Below are positions 54,264 through 62,215 of a stretch of DNA of 64,000 nt, piece by piece. Position 1 is the first letter of the stretch, and every line of letters begins with the position of its first letter. The stretch comes from Bdellovibrionales bacterium RIFOXYD12_FULL_39_22 (GTDB lineage Bacteria; Bdellovibrionota; Bacteriovoracia; Bacteriovoracales; Bacteriovoracaceae): NCBI GenBank assembly GCA_001770205.1, contig MEQL01000039.1:322787-386786 (forward strand). Reading direction: 5' to 3'. The notes beneath the pieces were generated by a model. It searched no databases. It had not been told where the DNA came from and saw nothing but the letters and a program-made list of their open reading frames with translations. The translations under genes were made by a program, and so were the position numbers.

Positions 54264-54300
54264 TTGACCGCCTTTAATTCTTGGCCATAGAATTGAGGCG
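54264..54300 (+). promoter_or_regulatory. Promoter with overlapping inverted repeat before the aldehyde dehydrogenase gene
   Basis: TTGACC (54264-54269) and TAGAAT (54288-54293) are 18 bases apart. An inverted repeat, CGCCT-TT-AATTCT (54269-54281) and AGAATT-G-AGGCG (54289-54300), spans from the end of the -35 box through the -10 box. A protein bound here would block RNA polymerase, so this looks like a repressor-controlled promoter. The repeat centre is TGGCCAT. Confidence 0.55.
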
Positions 54301-54341
54301 CCAAAATTCAATGCTTTTTCACCTAAAACAAGAGAGGAAAT

Positions 54342-55712
54342 ATGGACTTTTACACAATCAACCCAACTACTGGCGAAAAAATTAAAGGTTATAACTATGA
54401 ACCCTTTGCATCTATTTCAAAAAAATTAGATGCAGCACAGGAGGCCTTCAGTTTTTGGAGCAAACTCCCTCTTGCCGAACGATCTAAGCATGTAAAAAAC
54501 TTGGCGCAATCACTACGCAAAAATATCGAGGCTGGCGCAAAGGCCATTGTGGAAGAGATGGGAAAAACCATCGGTGAGGCCAAGGGCGAAATTGAAAAAA
54601 GTGCATGGCTTTGCGAAGTCTATGCGGATAAATCTGCAGAATGGCTATCTGAAGAAACCGTTCAGGCCGATGGCCTAATGCATAAGGTGCGCTACGAACC
54701 GCTCGGCGTGGTTCTTTGCATTATGCCTTGGAATTATCCATTCTGGCAGGCCATTCGCTTTGCCATTCCAGGGATTATGGCCGGAAATGTTTCTATTCTT
54801 AAGCACTCTAATAATGTTCCCGAAAGTGCATTAATTCTCGAAAAAATTTTTTCTGATGCCGGTTTTCCTAAAAATGTTTTTCAAGCGACTATTACCAACC
54901 ACGCCAACGTTGGCAAAATGATCGAGTCTCCCATTATCAAAGGAATTTCCCTAACTGGAAGTACGGCCGTGGGAATGAAAGTAGGGGAGATGGCCGGAAA
55001 AAATTTAAAGAAAATGGTATTAGAACTTGGGGGGTCTGATCCCTTTATTGTACTAGATGATGCCGACCTTCCTGCTGCGGCCAAGAATGCTGCACAAGCA
55101 CGCTTACAAAATTGTGGACAAAGCTGCATTGCCGGCAAACGCTTTATTGTTATGGAAAAAGCAGCAAAAGAATTTTCTGAACTTTTAAAAATCGAAATGG
55201 AAAAACGCATCACTGGCGACCCAACCAACCCTGCGACACAAATGGGCCCACTTTATGCCTTGTCTGCTGTAAAAGAGGTCGAAGAACAAGTTGCTGATGC
55301 AATAAGAAAAGGTGCCAAAGTTTTATGTGGCGGAAAAAAAATGGAAGGCCCCGGTGCTTTTTATCCTCCCACCCTTATCACCAATGTAACGATGGATATG
55401 AAGGTTATGACAGAAGAGGTTTTTGGCCCGGTTGCTCCCATCTTTATTGTTAAAAGCGAAGAGGAGGCAATTAAAATTGCAAATTCTACTGAGTATGGAT
55501 TGGGCGGCTGTGTTTGGAGTAAAAACCTAGACCGTGCTGAGCGCGTTGCTCAAAAGGTAGAGTGTGGAAGCATTTTTATAAATGCTTTTACTAAATCCGA
55601 TCCTCGTATGCCTTTTGGTGGAATTAAAATGAGTGGATTAGGCCGAGAACTTTCCAAATATGGCGCACGCGAATTTACTAATCTCAAGGCCTACAACATT
55701 TACAAAGCATAA
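54342..55712 (+). CDS. Succinate-semialdehyde dehydrogenase family aldehyde dehydrogenase
   Basis: 456 residues, an NAD(P)-dependent aldehyde dehydrogenase most like the short SSADH (Sad/GabD) group that feeds 4-aminobutyrate carbon into the TCA cycle. Catalytic residues are Glu 228 (LELGGSDPF) and Cys 262 (NCGQSCIAGKR), with the MPWNYPFWQ region and the C-terminal MPFGGIKMSGLGRE. AGAGGAAAT precedes the ATG. It has its own promoter with an overlapping inverted repeat and a likely terminator. The substrate is inferred from family similarity. Confidence 0.9.
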   Translation: MDFYTINPTTGEKIKGYNYEPFASISKKLDAAQEAFSFWSKLPLAERSKHVKNLAQSLRKNIEAGAKAIVEEMGKTIGEAKGEIEKSAWLCEVYADKSAEWLSEETVQADGLMHKVRYEPLGVVLCIMPWNYPFWQAIRFAIPGIMAGNVSILKHSNNVPESALILEKIFSDAGFPKNVFQATITNHANVGKMIESPIIKGISLTGSTAVGMKVGEMAGKNLKKMVLELGGSDPFIVLDDADLPAAAKNAAQARLQNCGQSCIAGKRFIVMEKAAKEFSELLKIEMEKRITGDPTNPATQMGPLYALSAVKEVEEQVADAIRKGAKVLCGGKKMEGPGAFYPPTLITNVTMDMKVMTEEVFGPVAPIFIVKSEEEAIKIANSTEYGLGGCVWSKNLDRAERVAQKVECGSIFINAFTKSDPRMPFGGIKMSGLGRELSKYGAREFTNLKAYNIYKA

Positions 55713-55724
55713 ATACTTTCGCCA

Positions 55725-55763
55725 GGCCGGCCATAAATCTGGTGGCCAGCTCTTTTTCTTTTT
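55725..55763 (+). terminator. Candidate terminator after the aldehyde dehydrogenase gene
   Basis: GGCCGGCCA (55725-55733) can pair with TGGTGGCC (55740-55747) with a small bulge, followed by a T-rich run to about 55763. It is a modest stem, 12 bases after the stop codon. Confidence 0.45.
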
Positions 55764-55914
55764 AAATTATCTCGATCCTAAGGGGATCTTTTAATGAGTA
55801 TATATTTTTTACAATTATCAAAAAAATTTTCCACTTGATTAAATTTATACAGTAGTGTAATTATCAGAAATATTTATATTGTTTTTATTAACTTTTTCTA
55901 ATTCAGGAGTTTTT

Positions 55915-56499
55915 ATGAAGCTTTCTTTTCTTTACTTGTTGATAATTTCGGCCCTCTTTCTTGTTATTGGCTGCGGTGGTGGTAATTCTAAAAAAGAAGA
56001 TAAAAGTTACACTGATTCACAATTTCAAGAAGGTGATTGTGGCAGTAGCGTAATTTATGATTACAATAGCATGGTGCTAACCTGTTCAGATATTTCTTCT
56101 CAGTCTGATATTAAAGAATGTGACAATAAAATTGGATCTTTAAAAAAGAAATATCCAGATATCAGCTGTAAAGCAATTATTGAAAATGAATCTGAAAAAG
56201 GGCCTGTAACCATCAACGAAGCGCGACTAAATTCAATTTCTGAAAAACTAGAAATACAAAAAGGAATTTGTACAGACGACGTAATCTCCGACTACAATAT
56301 TATGGTTAATTATTGTAAAAACTTGACTAATTACTCCACTTCTCACTCCGTTTACATGTGCAAAAACAGTATCAATGAATTAAAGATAAATTATCCGAAT
56401 ATTAACTGCATTGCAAAGTCTGATTCGTCTTTCTCCGAAATTGAGATAAGCATAGAAAAGCTGGATGAGTTGCTTGATGTGATTAACGATTCTGTTTAA
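55915..56499 (+). CDS. Lipoprotein with an internal duplication
   Basis: 194 residues. The ATG at 55915 follows AGGAG; the longer frame from 55879 adds 12 residues before the real signal. The lipobox is LVIGC with Cys 20 lipidated. The mature part consists of two copies of a roughly 75-residue unit: C-x5-6-YDYN-x-MV-x2-C...C-x-N...LKKKYPDISC and C-x5-6-SDYNIMV-x2-C...C-x-N...LKINYPNINC, each with four equivalent cysteines, likely two disulfides per unit. Each copy is followed by a short acidic helix. No family is recognised. It is a single gene with no close co-directional partner. Confidence 0.75.
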   Translation: MKLSFLYLLIISALFLVIGCGGGNSKKEDKSYTDSQFQEGDCGSSVIYDYNSMVLTCSDISSQSDIKECDNKIGSLKKKYPDISCKAIIENESEKGPVTINEARLNSISEKLEIQKGICTDDVISDYNIMVNYCKNLTNYSTSHSVYMCKNSINELKINYPNINCIAKSDSSFSEIEISIEKLDELLDVINDSV

Positions 56500-56525
56500 T
56501 AATTGAAAATATCGCTGGCACCAAG

Positions 56526-57293
56526 TTAGTCGATTAGTCCGCCAACTGGTGCCAGATAAATTGTAAATTCTTCTTTCCCGTTAACTTTGATAATTTTATC
56601 CACCAGCTCTTGAATGTATGCCGCAATCATACAGGTACCAAGACGTAGAGTCTCACACGATAGGTGCAAATTTTGGCCAACATGGCCGGCATCTAATAAA
56701 ACTGATTTCATTGCTCGCTCTATTCCATATCGCCACTCAGTGCGGTAAGGAAGTGCTGCCCAGATAAAAAGAATTGGTGCCTTGGCGCAAAAGACTTGGC
56801 CGCAACATGCCTCCAAAATTCTTTTTTGCGACACGGCCCGCTTGCTAACAACTACCAGAGAATTTAAGGTAGCAACATAGCGATAAACTCCGGGCGACAG
56901 ACCTTTTACGTTTTGCACGACAATATATGTTTCAAAAGGATGTCGCGATCCACCAGAAGGAACGGTTCGCTTTATGGCGTGATGTGAAATCTGCTGATCT
57001 AAATTTTCACGCATTCGGCGAATTCCCTGGGTGGCCCAAAGCAAAAAAGATAATTCCTGCATAGTAATTGCTCGATCCGCAAAACGTCTCGTGCTTTTGC
57101 GATCATGGATGCAGTCTTTAATTTCCGGTTTTATTGTAGCTGTTTGCAATGGATCAGGGAGTTTAACTATTTTCAAGCGGCCAACTTTTTTCTCCGGCGA
57201 AGGCAGCGGAAGGCCTTTCTGCTGATCTGATACTTTAAATTTTTCTCCCAGATGAATTCCCTGCATAAGATGAACAATTTTTTTTCGCAACAT
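56526..57293 (-). CDS. SagB/ThcOx-type nitroreductase-family oxidoreductase
   Basis: 255 residues of the flavin-dependent nitroreductase superfamily, SagB/ThcOx branch. Motifs are RKSTRRFADRAITMQELSFLLWATQG at the N-terminus (given here as the RKSTRRF and LLWATQG segments), RTVPSGGSRHPFE, GVYRY and the C-terminal DAGHVGQNLHL...LGTC. SagB-type enzymes oxidise azolines in modified peptides, but stand-alone homologues with no cyclodehydratase, as here, are common and of unknown role. AAGGAA lies before the ATG at 57293. It is on the same strand as the regulator at 57337, 43 bases downstream. Confidence 0.85.
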   Translation of the reverse strand: MLRKKIVHLMQGIHLGEKFKVSDQQKGLPLPSPEKKVGRLKIVKLPDPLQTATIKPEIKDCIHDRKSTRRFADRAITMQELSFLLWATQGIRRMRENLDQQISHHAIKRTVPSGGSRHPFETYIVVQNVKGLSPGVYRYVATLNSLVVVSKRAVSQKRILEACCGQVFCAKAPILFIWAALPYRTEWRYGIERAMKSVLLDAGHVGQNLHLSCETLRLGTCMIAAYIQELVDKIIKVNGKEEFTIYLAPVGGLID

Positions 57294-57336
57294 TTTATAT
57301 TCCTTTTATTTTCTGCCTTAATATTTCACTTAAAGG

Positions 57337-58098
57337 TTAAATATTATGAATGTCTGTTTCTAGCGCAAAAACATCCATGGGTATCATGCTAAAAATCCAG
57401 GTTACTGGCACAAACTCTTCATGACTAGATAAAAGCGAATCTCTAAAAGCAATCTCTCGATACTTTATTTCCAATTCTTGTATCTCGCGTCCAAAGTCCT
57501 CATATGTTCTTTGGGGAAGAGTAAAAAATCCCGGAAAGTCTGTTCTGAAATTTTCATTGTCCAGATTTTCCAATTGAAGTTGCACTATTTTTTTCATAAA
57601 TTCCGGGTAAAAACGTTTCATCCACGGCCCGTTGTGCAACCATCTCAATTTACCATAAACCAAAAAGCGCAGTCTATTTCCTGGGTGCACTTCTAAAAGG
57701 CCAAGCTTTTCTAGCCCCAGGATATACTTTAAAACAGATTTATCACTAAGCTTATATTCTTTTTTAATCTGTTCCAAATCTTTTTTCTCAAAAAAACATT
57801 CGCGAAAAAAATAGTAGTAATGAGGATTTTTGGCAAAAAAAGTTTCCTGTAAAATATTAAAAGAAAAGTCATTGGCGTCCTCTTTATTAGCAAGATTAAC
57901 CAGATCAGGAAAAGAAATATCTGCCAATTGGCAAATTTCTAATAACCTATCAATGGACATATTGTTTGCGTGAAACATATTTTTTAAAGTACTTTCGGAA
58001 AAAGAACTTTTCTCGCACAACATACGATAGGTAATTTTTCTACTCTTTAGAACTTGTTTTAAAACAACAAAAAGTTGCTTGCTATTAAACTTGCTCAT
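57337..58098 (-). CDS. Helix-turn-helix regulator
   Basis: 253 residues. Residues 9-65 form an XRE-like helix-turn-helix (KITYRMLCEKSSFSESTLKN, then MSIDRLLEICQLADI). A central segment (KKEYKLSDKSVLKYILGLEK-LGLLEV) looks like a winged helix, and the C-terminal 80 residues are of unknown type. The two-HTH build and size resemble the TIGR02147 protein at 4055, though I cannot show homology. A GGAGG ribosome site precedes the ATG at 58098. A perfect 15-nt palindrome lies just upstream, and an exported protein is divergent, as at the 4-5 kb locus. The downstream SagB-type gene may be in the same transcript. Confidence 0.78.
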   Translation of the reverse strand: MSKFNSKQLFVVLKQVLKSRKITYRMLCEKSSFSESTLKNMFHANNMSIDRLLEICQLADISFPDLVNLANKEDANDFSFNILQETFFAKNPHYYYFFRECFFEKKDLEQIKKEYKLSDKSVLKYILGLEKLGLLEVHPGNRLRFLVYGKLRWLHNGPWMKRFYPEFMKKIVQLQLENLDNENFRTDFPGFFTLPQRTYEDFGREIQELEIKYREIAFRDSLLSSHEEFVPVTWIFSMIPMDVFALETDIHNI

Positions 58099-58117
58099 CT
58101 CCCCCTCCGCTTGATAT

Positions 58118-58132
58118 TTTACTCAGAGTAAA
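58118..58132. promoter_or_regulatory. Perfect 15-nt palindrome, candidate operator
   Basis: TTTACTC-A-GAGTAAA has 7-base arms around one central base, the same layout as the palindrome before the TIGR02147 gene but with a different sequence. It lies 20-34 bases upstream of the regulator start codon, just downstream of a possible -10 (TATACT, minus strand 58144-58139), where a repressor would block transcription. Confidence 0.5.
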
Positions 58133-58271
58133 TTTTACAGTATAAAAATATAAAAAATAACCCCTAAAAGGGCCAAAAAGTATAATATAGTAAACTTTTT
58201 TGATATTTATTGCAAAAAGTCCGAAATGTGCTAGTTTGCGGCAACGAAATAACTCACACAAAGGAGAACAT

Positions 58272-58811
58272 ATGAAAAAGTTATTATTATCTGCCATTTT
58301 TTTACTTTCCTCTTCCCTTTTTGCCTCTAATTACCCTGCTGATTATTGCGCACAAGTTGCACGCTTTCAGTCTGATGCACATGTCCTTTTCGGAACTGTT
58401 TCTAGCGGCTGTATGACTACCAAATATTTAATCGGTTATAAGAATGGTGGCATCTTCGGCAGCAAAGATAGCATCGATGCCGTGATAACACTTCACTGTA
58501 CAAATTTTGGAAACTATTCAATCCAAGACACACAAGTTTATAGAATTGAAAGAGAGTGGAACGGTACCGGATTGCTTAGCATCCCTATTGATTTTCGCTA
58601 TTCCTCTTGCAGAAACGGCCTAGCAGTTACTTCTGTTGAAATAGCTTTTGCCGTTAAAGGCCAATGGGATTCTCGCTATGGCCAAAACTATAAATTTGAT
58701 CTGCAAAATCGCGATGACAACGTCCGGCAGTACAAATCATCTAACTACTCTTATCATGATTCAGTTAGTTCCGATATCTGGGATTTTGTTGTCGACTTAA
58801 TGAGAGAGTAA
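58272..58811 (+). CDS. Exported protein of unknown function
   Basis: 179 residues. The start is the ATG at 58272 with AAGGAG at 58261-58266; the longer frame from 58200 has no ribosome site. A signal peptide (MKKLLLSAIFLLSSSLFA-S) is clear. The mature domain has four cysteines and predicted beta structure. It is divergent from the helix-turn-helix regulator and probably controlled by it. A terminator follows directly. No family is recognised, and I see no clear similarity to the exported proteins near 4-5 kb. Confidence 0.78.
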   Translation: MKKLLLSAIFLLSSSLFASNYPADYCAQVARFQSDAHVLFGTVSSGCMTTKYLIGYKNGGIFGSKDSIDAVITLHCTNFGNYSIQDTQVYRIEREWNGTGLLSIPIDFRYSSCRNGLAVTSVEIAFAVKGQWDSRYGQNYKFDLQNRDDNVRQYKSSNYSYHDSVSSDIWDFVVDLMRE

Positions 58812-58821
58812 TTTATTTTTT

Positions 58822-58862
58822 CTTGAGGCGGTGTGAAGTGCACACCCCCTCAAGATTTTTTT
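58822..58862 (+). terminator. Rho-independent terminator
   Basis: CTTGAGG pairs with CCTCAAG and, after a C-C mismatch, GGTGTG pairs with CACACC around the loop AAGTG. A T-rich run starts at 58856. It closes the exported-protein gene 10 bases after its stop. Confidence 0.85.
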
Positions 58863-58866
58863 ATTT

Positions 58867-58998
58867 TCACACTACATGTTTTTTTCGCAAACGAATATTT
58901 AAAGACTCGACAAACAAAGAAAAGCCCATCGCAAAATAGATATACCCTTTTGAAATATGCTGCCCCAGTCCTTCTGCAATTAAAGTAACTCCAATGCT
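58867..58998 (-). pseudogene. TerC-family C-terminal remnant
   Basis: On the minus strand the last 43 codons of a TerC/YkoY-type membrane protein are intact ([17 protein letters not shown], then [18 protein letters not shown] and a TGA at 58869-58867). Directly upstream the frame hits a TAG, and no further TerC sequence is present before the next gene. The rest of the gene was therefore deleted, leaving a relic between two exported-protein genes. The ending matches this family closely. Confidence 0.75.
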
Positions 58999-59021
58999 CT
59001 AAATTCCTCGTTCTGGCAAAA

Positions 59022-59771
59022 CTATACATCACACTCTGATTCAAATGTCGAATATTCATACAAGGATCTATCTTTAACCCATCTTGTCTGAGGATCTATG
59101 TTTTGTGCCCTGAAAAGCTCAATCTCGTTACCAAATGAATGCAAGCGGAAGGCCTTGGTCTTTTTCTCTTTTCCCTTACCAATAGTGATAACCAAGGTTG
59201 GTGTGCGTTCTCGTCCGTTGCTTATCTCTCCTTCTGGCACATAACTCCAAGTTCCGGCAGTTTCTTCATATCCAAAATGGCCAGAGTCTTCATCATAAGT
59301 TGGCCGCTTGGAAATAAGGGCCCCCTTTTCATTCAAATACAAATACTCAAATGGCCCCATGGCACCGCTGCCTCTTGCAAAAAAAACTGTATTAACTAAA
59401 AAATCTGGACTTCCTTTTTCTTTAGGAAATGCGGTTGTCCCAAAAGGTACTATGTTTTTTTCTAGTAACTTAAACCCAGCATTCTTCCACAATAAAATCC
59501 GAACATTTGATCCTGTGACAACGGCACTATCTTTTACTTTTGCTTTACGATATAAGTCAAAAACATCGATAACGGAAGCATCTAGCTCACACCCTTTGCC
59601 AGCAATATTGGCCTCTGCCAATTCGTCGGCAAGATCCATATACTTTTGGGCAAGCGACTCTCGAGTTGATGCTGGTGATCTAACTTTGATCGTTTTATCC
59701 GCAGATGATGAAATCTCGGCGGCAATTAATAATACTGGAAACAGTAAAAATGCAAGTAATAATTTATTCAT
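59022..59771 (-). CDS. Exported protein of unknown function
   Basis: 249 residues with a signal peptide (MNKLLLAFLLFPVLLIAA, cleavage near residue 18). AGGAGG six bases before the ATG gives a strong start. The mature protein has a helical N-terminal part and a beta-rich C-terminal half with two cysteines, one near residue 60 and one at the very end. It is single, flanked by a TerC remnant downstream. No family is recognised. Confidence 0.72.
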   Translation of the reverse strand: MNKLLLAFLLFPVLLIAAEISSSADKTIKVRSPASTRESLAQKYMDLADELAEANIAGKGCELDASVIDVFDLYRKAKVKDSAVVTGSNVRILLWKNAGFKLLEKNIVPFGTTAFPKEKGSPDFLVNTVFFARGSGAMGPFEYLYLNEKGALISKRPTYDEDSGHFGYEETAGTWSYVPEGEISNGRERTPTLVITIGKGKEKKTKAFRLHSFGNEIELFRAQNIDPQTRWVKDRSLYEYSTFESECDV

Positions 59772-59853
59772 AATTCCTCCTGTAAAATGGATTTTATATG
59801 AAATCTAAATTCGCGTCCAAAAATACAGCGAAGGAATAATGTTCCCACCGGAA

Positions 59854-59880
59854 AATTATATAAAAATTTTTTATATAATT
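59854..59880. repeat. AT-only 27-nt perfect palindrome
   Basis: Arms of 13 bases (AATTATATAAAAA and its complement) surround one central T. It starts one base after the rubrerythrin stop codon, so it probably acts as that gene's transcription end, although a stem of A-T pairs is weak. It could also be an extrusion-prone or protein-binding site. Confidence 0.5.
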
Positions 59881-59881
59881 A

Positions 59882-60376
59882 CTAAATGTGAACGTATTTT
59901 GCCGCCGGAACACCACAAATAGGACACTTGTTTGGAGGTTTCCCCAATTCAATATGTCCGCAAACTGGACACAAATACGCCTCCGCTTCGAGATCTTTTC
60001 CGGCCATAACCGCCTCTAGGGCCTTAGTGTATAACTCTGCATGAACTTTTTCTGCTTCCAATGCATACTTGAGTATTCTTTTGGCCTTATGGTTTTCTCT
60101 TTCTGCTTGCTCATACATGGCCGGATACATTTCTTTATACTCATATGTTTCTCCGGCCACTGCTGTTTTTAAATTTTCCAATGTTGATTTTACACCATCT
60201 AGCGCCGCAAAATGGCCGAGGGCATGGATCGTTTCGGCCTCCGCGGCGGCCAAAAAAAGCTTAGCTACATTTTTTAATCCCTCTTTTTCGGCTGCTTTTG
60301 CAAAGGCCAAATATTTGCGATTGGCCTGACTTTCTCCCGCAAATGCTGTTTTCAAATTTTCTTCTGTTGTTGCCAT
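59882..60376 (-). CDS. Rubrerythrin
   Basis: 164 residues. A non-haem di-iron protein that reduces hydrogen peroxide in the cytoplasm. The N-terminal four-helix bundle carries the iron-ligand glutamates (AGESQANRKY, AEAETIHA, AGETYEYKEMYP, AEKVHAELY) and the C-terminal rubredoxin-like domain binds Fe by CPVC (136, 139) and CPIC (151, 154). It is usual in anaerobes and microaerophiles and also found in predators. GAGGGAGG precedes the ATG. It is a single gene, divergent from an MscS-type channel. Confidence 0.95.
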   Translation of the reverse strand: MATTEENLKTAFAGESQANRKYLAFAKAAEKEGLKNVAKLFLAAAEAETIHALGHFAALDGVKSTLENLKTAVAGETYEYKEMYPAMYEQAERENHKAKRILKYALEAEKVHAELYTKALEAVMAGKDLEAEAYLCPVCGHIELGKPPNKCPICGVPAAKYVHI

Positions 60377-60463
60377 GTGATCCTCCCTCGTTTATCCTTT
60401 TATTTTATGTTGGAATTAATCTAATCCATTTACAATCAAATGTGAACAATCAAGGATGTGACT

Positions 60464-61501
60464 TTGGACTACATAATTTTGGACAATTTTGCTCAGACTT
60501 GGATAATCGCTTTAGCATCCACCTTCCTCTTATTTATTTTTTTTAAGCTCTCTCGTCGCATAATTAGAAAGCGACTTAAATTTATGGCCCAAAAAACAGA
60601 AACTATCATTGATGATCTGGCCTTTGAATTCATCTCTGCTATCGGCCCTTTATTTTCCTGGATTGTGGCCATCTATATCAGCTCCTCCTTTCTAGCTTTA
60701 TCAGAGGCCATTCGTGAAATCCTTTATAAAGTATTCATCGTCACCGCCTTATTACAGGCGGGAAGTTGTGGAAAAAAAGTTGTAACTTTTTGGGTAGAAA
60801 ATTATTTGCAGAAACGTTCCTCGCACGATCCGGCGGCAACCTCTAGCGTCTCTTTGGTGGATTTTGCTTTAAAATTTTTACTTTACACTATAATTTTCCT
60901 GCTTCTTCTACACAATATCGGAGTCAACATCACCACTCTGATTACCGGACTTGGGGTGGGAGGTATTGCTGTAGCACTTGCAGTGCAAAATATTTTAGGA
61001 GATCTTTTTGCTTCTCTAACAATAATTTTAGACAAACCTTTTTCTGTTGGTGATTCCATTACTGTTGATGGCTTCATTGGGACAGTAGAGCGAATTGGAC
61101 TTAAAACTACTCACTTACGGAGTTTATCTGGTGAGCAATTAATTTTTTCCAACAACAGCATCTTGCAGTCGCGAATCCGAAACTATAAAAGAATGTCTGA
61201 GCGAAGAGTGTCTTTTACGCTAGGAGTGGTTTACCAAACAGGCGCTGACCAATTGGAAAAAGTACCCAGCATCATCAAAGAGATTATCACCAGCACCTCA
61301 ACAGTTCGGTTTGATCGCTGTCATTTTTTAAACTTTGGCCTATCTAGCTTAGATATTGAAGTTGTTTATTGGGTTTTAAACTCTGATTTTAATGTATACG
61401 CTGATATTGCGCAGAAGATAAACCTAGAAATTTTTCGTCGCTTTCAAAGCGAAAAAATTGATTTTGCCTATCCTACTCAAACCCTCTTCGTGCAAAAATA
61501 A
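60464..61501 (+). CDS. MscS-family mechanosensitive channel
   Basis: About 345 residues: four predicted membrane helices, with the pore helix and beta domain typical of the family (GVGGIAVALAVQNILGDLFA, then LDKPFSVGDSITVDG). It would open under membrane tension and release solutes. The start is uncertain: AAGGA at 60452-60456 has proper spacing to the TTG at 60464, while the in-frame GTG at 60458 is only one base away from it. It is longer than E. coli MscS by an extra N-terminal helix pair, like YbdG/YnaI-type channels. Confidence 0.92.
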   Translation: MDYIILDNFAQTWIIALASTFLLFIFFKLSRRIIRKRLKFMAQKTETIIDDLAFEFISAIGPLFSWIVAIYISSSFLALSEAIREILYKVFIVTALLQAGSCGKKVVTFWVENYLQKRSSHDPAATSSVSLVDFALKFLLYTIIFLLLLHNIGVNITTLITGLGVGGIAVALAVQNILGDLFASLTIILDKPFSVGDSITVDGFIGTVERIGLKTTHLRSLSGEQLIFSNNSILQSRIRNYKRMSERRVSFTLGVVYQTGADQLEKVPSIIKEIITSTSTVRFDRCHFLNFGLSSLDIEVVYWVLNSDFNVYADIAQKINLEIFRRFQSEKIDFAYPTQTLFVQK

Positions 61502-61512
61502 TCAATTGTAAA

Positions 61513-62088
61513 TTATTGTGAAAAACTAACGCTCCCCTCTTCTGTCTTTTGAAAAAAGACTAATCGTCCGCGAAGAGCTTCTGCCTCAGCTTTTTTGGCA
61601 AAAAGTTTAACATGCGACTCTATTTGATCACTATCTACATTTATCTTATAGTGAACTTGCACGAAAGAGGGAATTTTATCTTTTTCCCAAAGTTGTTTTT
61701 TAAAGTCATAGAGAAACATTGAATGATCCGAGTCATTCGGAGAAACAATAGCCGCCGCAATCTCTGCCCATTCATTTTTGATGATAAGATCAAAGTGTTC
61801 AACACAAAAAAGCATGCTGTCATGTTCTTTGGTACATGCCTCACAAAAAACCTTTTCACAAATTCTACAGACCGTACTGCCCGAAACATCTGGATGATTT
61901 TGACAAAAAAAAGTCTGTTCGCTGCGCCCCCGTTTAAAATCTCGCGTCAACTTATCAAAATATTGTTTTAAATTACTCTCTGGCCGTCTATTAAGTACTA
62001 AAATTAAATAGACAATCACTCCAACCAAAAGAGAGATTATTCCCAAAAAAAACAACAGAATATACAGGATAAATTTTTCATCCATCAT
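61513..62088 (-). CDS. Membrane protein with a B-box-like zinc finger
   Basis: 191 residues. One N-terminal membrane helix (about residues 6-30) is followed by a cysteine/histidine-rich module with the order C-x2-H, C-x2-C, C-x2-C, C-x2-H (CQNH, CRIC, CEAC, CVEH), the spacing of a B-box-type zinc finger. The remaining 100 residues form a cytoplasmic domain of unknown fold. The gene starts with two ATGs (62088 and 62085). No Shine-Dalgarno is seen; TAAAAT lies 8 bases upstream, so it may be leaderless. It converges with the MscS gene. Confidence 0.7.
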   Translation of the reverse strand: MMDEKFILYILLFFLGIISLLVGVIVYLILVLNRRPESNLKQYFDKLTRDFKRGRSEQTFFCQNHPDVSGSTVCRICEKVFCEACTKEHDSMLFCVEHFDLIIKNEWAEIAAAIVSPNDSDHSMFLYDFKKQLWEKDKIPSFVQVHYKINVDSDQIESHVKLFAKKAEAEALRGRLVFFQKTEEGSVSFSQ

Positions 62089-62215
62089 TCTTTGTTATTT
62101 TAAGCGCATTTCTTTGCTTCGGCCAATATATAATCTTTTCATGTTCTCTTGTATAAATTTATGGCCGTGATAATTTGGCAAAATCGCATTTAATTTACAA
62201 TTGGGAGTACATATT

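Noticed and set aside
56526-57293. SagB-type gene as part of a thiazole/oxazole-modified peptide cluster
   Set aside because: No cyclodehydratase, precursor peptide or transporter gene is near it.
59308-59808. Plus-strand 166-codon frame opposite the exported protein at 59 kb
   Set aside because: The minus-strand gene has a strong ribosome site and signal peptide; the plus frame has neither.
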